A DNA stretch of 64,000 nt from Silene latifolia (taxonomy: Eukaryota > Streptophyta > Magnoliopsida > Caryophyllales > Caryophyllaceae), in NCBI RefSeq assembly GCF_048544455.1, contig NC_133529.1, positions 59,714,271 through 59,778,270 of the forward strand. The letters run 5' to 3'. How positions within the stretch are numbered: position 1 is the first letter of the stretch; each line of letters begins with the position of its first letter. Shown piece after piece: positions 57,601 to 64,000 of the stretch. Both the position numbers and the translations under genes were made by a program. Below the pieces are notes generated by a model. That model saw nothing but the letters and a program-made list of their open reading frames with translations, ran no database searches and was not told the origin of the DNA.

Positions 57601-57884
57601 CAATCAGACTCACCTCAGACTCTACTTTTCCATTTCACACTTTTTTTTTACAAACTTAAAAAGAAAAGAACAAAAGAAATGACACATAGGATCCACTCAT
57701 TGGATGATTTCCTTTGAAAGTGAGGTCAAGACCCACCCAAAGTATTAAGTTGAGTTTTAGATTTCCAAGACCCAACTTAAGAGTTTGGTAGATTATTGGT
57801 AGTCTTGAATGGGTCTTGTGTTAAGACTTACCAAAATTTTGTCTCAAAACTACGGATAATCTTACCCTAAGGACTAAGGAGTAA

Positions 57885-58170
57885 GGACTTCTTGCTCTTA
57901 GAGAAAGTATAATTGCAGGTAAAACTTTGGGTTTTAATCTTTTAGCTATTGAAGGATATAATCTTTGTGTTATTAACTCTATTCGTGGAACGTGGAAGGT
58001 ACCTTAGGAAATTTTTTTCTCTAATCGCCAATATTAGGGTTGAACTTTTTTTTCACAGAAGTTAAGTACACTCATTGTTTTCGTGAGGCCAATAAAGTAG
58101 CAGACTTTATGGCTAATTTGGGATATTCTTGTCCTTCTTCGAGGTGGGTTAAAAGTCGTTGACTTTTTGA
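57885..58170 (+). pseudogene. RNase H-like (RVT_3) relic
   Basis: Reads L-L-A-L-R-E-S-I-I-A-G-K-T-L-G, L-L-A-I-E-G-Y-N-L-C-V-I-N and later R-E-A-N-K-V-A-D-F-M-A-N-L-G in a shifted frame. The start is missing at the MULE end. This domain is found at LINE 3' ends. Confidence 0.6.
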
Positions 58171-58179
58171 TTCGGTTTA

Positions 58180-59139
58180 AACTTTGTCGTCTAAGCTTAC
58201 CAATCAAAACAATATTTATAATCTCAACTAACTACTCTTAGTAGAGTGGTAAGTAAAGGTCGGATCCCAAGGGACGAGTATTGTACTGATTTATCGGTTG
58301 CAAAGATTTATATCTTAGGGTGTCACAATTTGGGTTGAGTTTGAGGTTTGCAATAAAAAGTAAACAAATGAAAGCAAAACAAAGTAAGTAAATAAATAGG
58401 GTTTGTAAACAATTGATTAAGGCACTAGGGTGTCATGGGTTCATAAGGGAATCATGGTGAGATCGCATAAACAAGTTTCATAGATGCAAGCAAATTATTG
58501 TTGTACTGGAGTCGAGTTAGTTTATATCTTACAACTCCTAGGAAGGTTTGGGTCTCGGAGCCGAGTCGGTCAAGACTTTACAACACCTACAAGTCGACTT
58601 AATTTCTTCCTATTCAACTATATGCATGGTCTAACAAGCCTTGAGTTGGTTTATGTCTTACAAGTCTTTATGAATGGATTAGAGATTCATGCTAGGTTGT
58701 CAATCAAGCATTTCATCAAGCATAACATGTACAAAAGTTGAAACTACAACAAGGAATCAATCATATGAACTTATTAAGTTAAGATCTGCCCCATGATTAA
58801 TTCCCCTAATCCCCCCCATTAAACCTAGTTAGGAGACTACTCACTCATGATCATGGTAAACATGCTAGTAAGGGTGTCAATCATATTAACAAGGCTAAAC
58901 ATGGTGAATGAGTAAAACAATAAACAATAATTAAACAAAGGATAAAAGGAATTGTACCAACTTACGATGATCCAAATAATAAGCAAAGAATAATAGAAGA
59001 AAACTTGATGAATGATGAAGAGTTGTCAATTCTTCAATAAACCCAAATAGTCTTCAAATTACCCACCTAAATCTAAGAACACTTGAATGATTAAGGAAAT
59101 ATTAAGATTTAATTAAGATTGAATTGTGTAATACAGCTT
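58180..59139 (-). mobile_element. Diverged Athila LTR fragment
   Basis: On the minus strand it matches the U5 half of the Athila-like LTR (shared landmarks include GGGATCCGACCTTTACTT and ATAAACCAACTC-like blocks at 42400-42820), but with many changes. It is cut at 59139 by the Tat element. No coding sequence. Confidence 0.75.
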
Positions 59140-61660
59140 TGTAGACACCTCATTTCTGCACCTCCCGCAAACCACCCGGTGATGATTGGGCCGCATGTTT
59201 GGTACGCGGAACGATTTGTGACAGTTCGTAAGTTTATCGTCAAGTGATTGCTCAAAAATTTATGTCTACCTCTTAATTGTCATCTACGTGCCGATACGGT
59301 CGTTTTGGCAGTAATTAGAGTACATTTGAAGTCCGGGTCAAAAACTGTCTTCATTTCCTAAAAACCGTCAAATCCCGAGTCAAAGCAATGGGCTTGTCTA
59401 CCTAAGGTTAGGATGTCATAAAATGTTGAGATTATATCTCATTTTGAGTCTCATGTCACTTCATTAGGCTAAACTTAAAGTTTACATTACAAAATGTGCA
59501 TTTCATTTAGCTAAAATGACAACCCAACCTTTAGGCCCGTTTTACGAGGTGATAACGACTTTTTTGGGTCGGGCCTATTTCACAGAAAGTTCTAGATCTC
59601 TTTCTTAGATTCCAACGCCACCAAAATCACCTTAATCTGAGTCTTGTAGAGAAAGTTATGCCTAAAATACGACAGGCTGTCAAACACGCTTTCTTGCGCA
59701 GGAGGAACCCGCTGAGGAAAGGACGCAACAAGTGCTGCGCCTCTTCCAAGGGACGCAGCACCTGCTGCGCCTTTTCCTCAAGGTTTTCTTTTTGTCCAAG
59801 TTTCCAAGTTTAACCTAAGTCGGTTGTTTCCGGATCTTTCCTTCCGTATCTTTCTCTTACCATAATTCATCCGCGTGATTAGTATAAATAGAGACCTTCG
59901 GTCTCACATATTTCTCACGCGAGTGTCCGCCCTTCTCTTCTCCCTTTGCATTCTAGACCACGTTCTTACTTTTTGGCGTCTACGTGCTTGAACTTTCGAC
60001 CATGTAAGCTCGGATCCTTCTGAGTACCAGCCTCGTTTTGCACGACCGACCAATTTGACCAACTCCACAATAATCAACTTAATTAATCTTAATCGTTTTC
60101 CTCTTACGAGGGCACTTTCGTTACATTCGAGTCGAGCATCACTAATCATAAACTTAGTTCATCTCGTTTCGTCAAACATGTAAGTCTGAGGGTGTAAATC
60201 TCTCTTTTATTATTGTTTTTTACTTTTTGTATCATTAATGTAAGGTTTATGTCGAAAATACTTCTTAAAACCGATTTATAAAACTATGATTTAAAACCCT
60301 TTTTACGGATTACCAGAAGATGACCGTCGAGAAAGGACGCAACAACTGCTGTACCTCTTCGAAGGGACGCAGCACCTGCTGCGCCTCTTCGTGAGGCAAC
60401 CGCAGTTCCTGCTTCCTTTCTTCTTCCTTCGTCCTCTGTCAATTCGTCTTTCATAATTTGTTTTCGTTTGTTTTTCAATTCTTTGACATACAAGCACAAT
60501 AATTTCACATGTATATTGTTTATCATCATTAATGCGTATAATTCATCATTAAATCCCGACTTAAATCCCAAGTAATTCAATATTTGCGGGTTTTCGTCAT
60601 TAAAATCAATCCGGGTTGAAGAGATTCAATCCTTTCATATTCAACCTTTGATATATTTCCATCTATTTGTTATCATATTCATCATTAGTTCGTCATTAAT
60701 TTGTCGTATTTAACCTATTTAGTTCACCTATGTCACTAATTAATCCTTCGTTCATGTAATTAATTCGTTTGCGTTCGTCTCATCCATGTTTTATTGCTTT
60801 TATGACCCATTCGCATGTAATTAATCCATTAAATCACTTTCATCCGAGTCTAATATCGCAATTAATCCTTAAATTCACCAATTAACATTAACGATTTGCA
60901 GTTCCGGCTTCACAGCCAGAACTCACCCTTGGAACAGACGCAGCATCTGCTGCGCCTGTTCCAGGATGACTTCTGTCTCTGAACTTCCGTTCTGCCTTGA
61001 CCTAGTTTAATTAGCTTACGAATTAATCAACTATTAATCGTATTATCACCCTAATTCCTGTTCGTTGATTTGTCTATTTTGTTCTTTCTCAAATTATCCG
61101 TTTTGGAAGTATTTTCGACATAAATCAATTGAATCCGATGTAATTATTGCAATTTTCATTATTGTATTTTATTGTATTCATTGTATCATTTGCATGCCTT
61201 CACATGTTATTGAATCTTAAATTCCTACTTTGACCCAATTGTATGCTAAATTACGTGTTAACCGACTTAGTCTAATTCTTCACATGTTAGGATTAAAACT
61301 TGGATGTTGCATTGCATGCATATAATCGACAATATATCAAGTATAGGCAATTTCCCTAATCATTAGTAGAGGCCGCTATCGAGGCGGGCGGGATTAGGTG
61401 TTCGATCAAAAGAGCTTCCTAATACGTACCCTCACCCCTTACTCCAGATTTCTGTGAACATCCGTGTTCATTGGCATCCACGAGAGTCATTCTAGACATA
61501 GAATGCTAAGGGTAACGAGTTATTGGTGTTCATGTAACTACTTTGTGTCTTGACATGGCACGAGGTATTCGAACAGTTTCCAATTTTCCACAATAAATTG
61601 GTGGCGACTCCACAAATGCAAACGCTTGTTTCCCAAGCGCCCCCGTGGCCCGTGTCCACA
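59140..61660 (+). repeat. Tat copy 2 5' LTR with GCAGCA/TGCTGC palindromes
   Basis: This 2521-bp LTR begins TGTAGACACCTC and ends GTGTCCACA. It is the same family as 23443-25860 in the opposite orientation. Palindromic units (GACGCAGCACCTGCTGCGCC) lie at about 59700-59790, 60330-60420 and 60930-60970. TATAAATA at 59884-59891 gives the promoter, about 100 bp after the first cluster. Confidence 0.88.
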
Positions 61661-61663
61661 GTT

Positions 61664-61681
61664 TGGCGACTCCGCTGGGGA
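61664..61681 (+). other. Tat copy 2 primer binding site (tRNA-Arg type)
   Basis: TGGCGACTCCGCTGGGGA begins four bases after the LTR end (61660), identical to the site in copy 1. Confidence 0.85.
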
Positions 61682-62965
61682 TAATACACTTACGTGTAGC
61701 CAAAAGGGTAAAACTTGAACAAGGTTAGGGAATAGTTTGTACAAGACAATTGTCGGTTTTCATAACTCGGTCTTCCTAGATCGTTTCATTCGGTCTTCCT
61801 AGGCCCAACCCAACCCATTCGACCAATCGTCCCGTCTAAACGTTCCTAATTCTTATTTGGGCCTAAGGATGGATAGCGATTGACGTCATCCATACCATGG
61901 TACTTACTCTTGTTTGTATCAAGGACTTTCACTACTTGAGGAAATGGACTAAGAATCGGCCTTACTCTTGTTTGGTACGAGCCTCTCCACAGACTTCGGG
62001 TTTGATTGTTCGGTATGGCAACCCACCCTTTAAACCAAAACCCTTTTAAATTCACTTAGCACCCCGTTATAATGCTTGTATATTGTTTGTACCATATGTG
62101 ATCGCCATTTTCAAAACGAAACCACGACGATTTTTTGTAAAAAACGAAATCCTTCTTCAAAATACAAAATTTAGAAATTGGGCCTAACTTTAAAGCAAAA
62201 TAAGCCTAAACTTTGTCCGTATGTCAAGTCAAACTTTGGGCCTAAAACCCATTTCAAAACTAAATACAAAAAAGGTCCGAAAAAAAATTCAAAAAAAAAA
62301 ACAAAATATTTTCCAACATGTAAATGTAAGTATGTAAATTCAATTGGGCAAAGTTAGAGTCAAAATTCAAACCGGCTATGTCCTAGTCGAGACTCTGTCG
62401 AGTTATAAACCCGTCTTCCTTTACATTTTGGGTCTTTTCAAAATTCAAAGTCAAGTCCTAAGGCGTCACGCCGTCATTTTGGACCCCCTACCCCAACTCA
62501 ATTAGGAGCTAAACATTTCCACACCTCGACTCACGCACTCGAGGCTAACACATCGAGTCATTCCAAAACCCGTCTCTTGAATTCTCCTAATGACACGTTC
62601 GGGACACACATACCCGAACCTCGAGTCAAGTCTGTCTTAAACAACACAAATTAGAATTAACATGTGTCATCAATCCCGTCAATAAGGTCAATCATAAATG
62701 TCGCTCCATCAAAGTCAACACTCGAGTCTAAAATTATAGTCAAGCACGGTGAATTCAAACACGAGAAGTCGCTCATGACGTTTCACGAATTCACAAGTCA
62801 AGTCTAGATTTGTCATCTTGTCTCTTCCTGCGTTCCTTGTTTGTTGCCTTGGTATGCGTGATCCCATGTCGAATCGAGTTGTAATGCGCGTCATTTCTGT
62901 CGAGTAGGAATCCAGCAAGTTATGTCAGTCAGCAAAGTCACGAGGCAGATCAAGCCACAATCACC
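61682..62965 (+). other. Tat copy 2 leader
   Basis: The first 600 bp are homologous to the copy 1 leader. From about 62290 onward the sequence is not shared with copy 1 and carries repeated CGAGTC/AAGTCAA motifs. No supported gene. Confidence 0.55.
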
Positions 62966-63375
62966 GTGTTTCTCCAAGACATTTATGCCATGGTCCTAGG
63001 AGTTAAAGCTACAATGGAAAATTTGAGCATTCACGTCCTCACCCTCGAGAATAGAATGGTGGAAAAGAACACGCCAACTAGAGAAACCTCTAGTCTAGGT
63101 CATCCAAAGCTTAACTCTTGCAATAACCATCGTCCTAGAAAGTCGAAAACAACTGAAAGGAAACCTGGGAGGCATCAAAGGGTGCTTACCGATTTAGGCA
63201 TGTCTTATGCCGATGCTTTGAAGAGACTCTCTGCCCAAGGCAAGCTACATCCAATAGGACCGACTCCGGATCCACCTTTAGAGAAACAGGTGAACCTCTG
63301 GAAGGGCAACAAATACTGCTTATATGACCAAGGTAGAGGTCATGATATTGAAGAGTGTTTTCTCTTGAAACACAC
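62966..63375 (+). pseudogene. Tat copy 2 gag fragment
   Basis: The frame contains S-Y-A-D-A-L-K-R-L, G-K-L-H-P-I-G-P-T-P-D-P and the knuckle C-L-Y-D-Q-G-R-G-H-D-I-E-E-C, clearly related to copy 1 gag but only moderately similar. The capsid domain in front is missing. It is cut after F-L-L-K-H by the LTR at 63376. Confidence 0.8.
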
Positions 63376-64000
63376 TGATGCGTGTATTTTATATAAGGTT
63401 TTTACCTCATTTTTACACGCATTTCTGTACTATTTATGTAGCATCTGGCTACAAATACCCCAGAATATTCTACTTTGGTTCGTTTTATGTAACTTGCAGG
63501 AATAAACCAAAGAGGAGCTAAATCGAGCCTATTTTGTCCCGATTGTATGCATTTATGGAGAATAAGGAGCCGGAGCTTGGAATCTAACATTTTGGAGACG
63601 CATGAGCTGGTTTCGGAAGGTGTTTTGATGTCTTACGTGCCAAGATAGCTCGATCGAGTAGATTTTCTACTCGATCGAATGCTTTATATATTGGAGTTTC
63701 TTGATCGAGCAGTTCAAGGAGCCAATCGAGAAGACTCTGCAAGGATGCTCGATCGAGTGGTTTATTTCCACTCGATCGAGTGGTTTGGTGTTAGTTTGCT
63801 CGATCGAGTGGTTTATTTCCACTCGATCGAGTGGTTTGTCCTTCTATAGACTTTTTTTTCGCCTAATTTTCGTATGGGCTTTTGTAATTAGTCCATAGGT
63901 TATATTAGGAAGGGATTTTCGTATGTAAAGAGGAGGAGGGACTGCGTGATCCTTCTTCTTCTCTTCTCTCATTCACTTTACTCTATACTTTGCTACTGTT
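63376..64000 (+). mobile_element. Partial LTR of another Gypsy-like element
   Basis: Starts TGATGCGTGTATTTTATA within the gag above and runs off the right edge. CTCGATCGAG palindromes, including CCACTCGATCGAGTGG, fill 63645-63840, with a duplicated unit (63748-63785 and 63800-63836). A weak TATATTA follows at 63901. Assignment as an LTR rests on the TG start, the interrupted gag and the lack of coding sequence. Confidence 0.6.

Larger units (their letters stand above)
39889..57867. mobile_element. Mutator-like element with transposase and PMD genes (nested inserts)
   Basis: The ends share GGGTAAGA and, a little further in, TTGGTAAGACT / TTGGTAAGTCT in inverted orientation; the repeats are otherwise diverged and no clear 9-bp duplication is seen. 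Inside lie a FAR1/MULE-type transposase gene (+) and a PMD gene (-) pointing at each other, with a matching AACGTT/CCATGG array near each end. Without the two nested LTR insertions the element would be about 5.5 kb. The boundaries are therefore approximate, but the gene pair and arrays support one element. Confidence 0.6.

Overview
The window looks like nuclear DNA of a eudicot plant. It has spliced genes with GT..AG introns, plant LTR retrotransposons primed by plant tRNAs, a plant PPR gene, an 8-cysteine lipid-transfer-like gene, plant-mobile-domain genes and Stowaway and Mutator elements. A Caryophyllales genome such as Silene would fit the Tat-type elements with antisense accessory ORFs, but that placement is a guess. 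About four fifths of the window is transposable elements, many nested.

Layout. 1-1331: a minus-strand LTR running off the left edge. 1737-12875: a seven-exon plant-mobile-domain (PMD) gene on +, cut inside an exon by a Copia element (3238-12039, exact ATGTT target duplication). 13600-25860: a Tat/Ogre-like Ty3/Gypsy element on -, with gag, protease, RT, two RNases H and integrase, plus an intact spliced DUF7745-like gene in antisense that has its own TATA promoter. Its right-hand LTR (23443-25860) cuts a Copia remnant (25861-27353). 27586-32353 is a gene island: an LTP-like gene (-), a Stowaway MITE, a 1-kb Mutator-type element with a 9-bp duplication, a possible SINE, and a PPR gene (+). 33492-36081: a 5'-truncated LINE with target duplications. 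37179-39722: a small two-exon mitochondrial-type gene of the NFD6/NOXY2 family (-), hidden from simple ORF calling, with two alternative terminal exons. 39889-57867: a large Mutator-like element with a broken FAR1/MULE transposase (+) and a broken PMD gene (-) in convergent orientation. It holds a solo LTR (41033-53463), which in turn holds a pol-less Athila-like element (41148-52156). 57885-64000: RNase-H-like debris, an Athila LTR fragment, a second Tat element on + (LTR 59140-61660), and a further LTR inserted into its gag.

The most interesting pattern is regulatory. Nearly every element carries its own cluster of short palindromes (GCGCAGCA..TGCTGCGC, AGACGCCCGTCT, CTCGATCGAG, AACGTT/CCATGG), usually close to a TATA box. 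In two unrelated Gypsy lineages the LTR palindrome cluster plus TATA is repeated inside the element directly in front of an accessory gene. PMD-type proteins occur in three separate contexts in the same 64 kb. All assignments come from reading the sequence; no database search was run.
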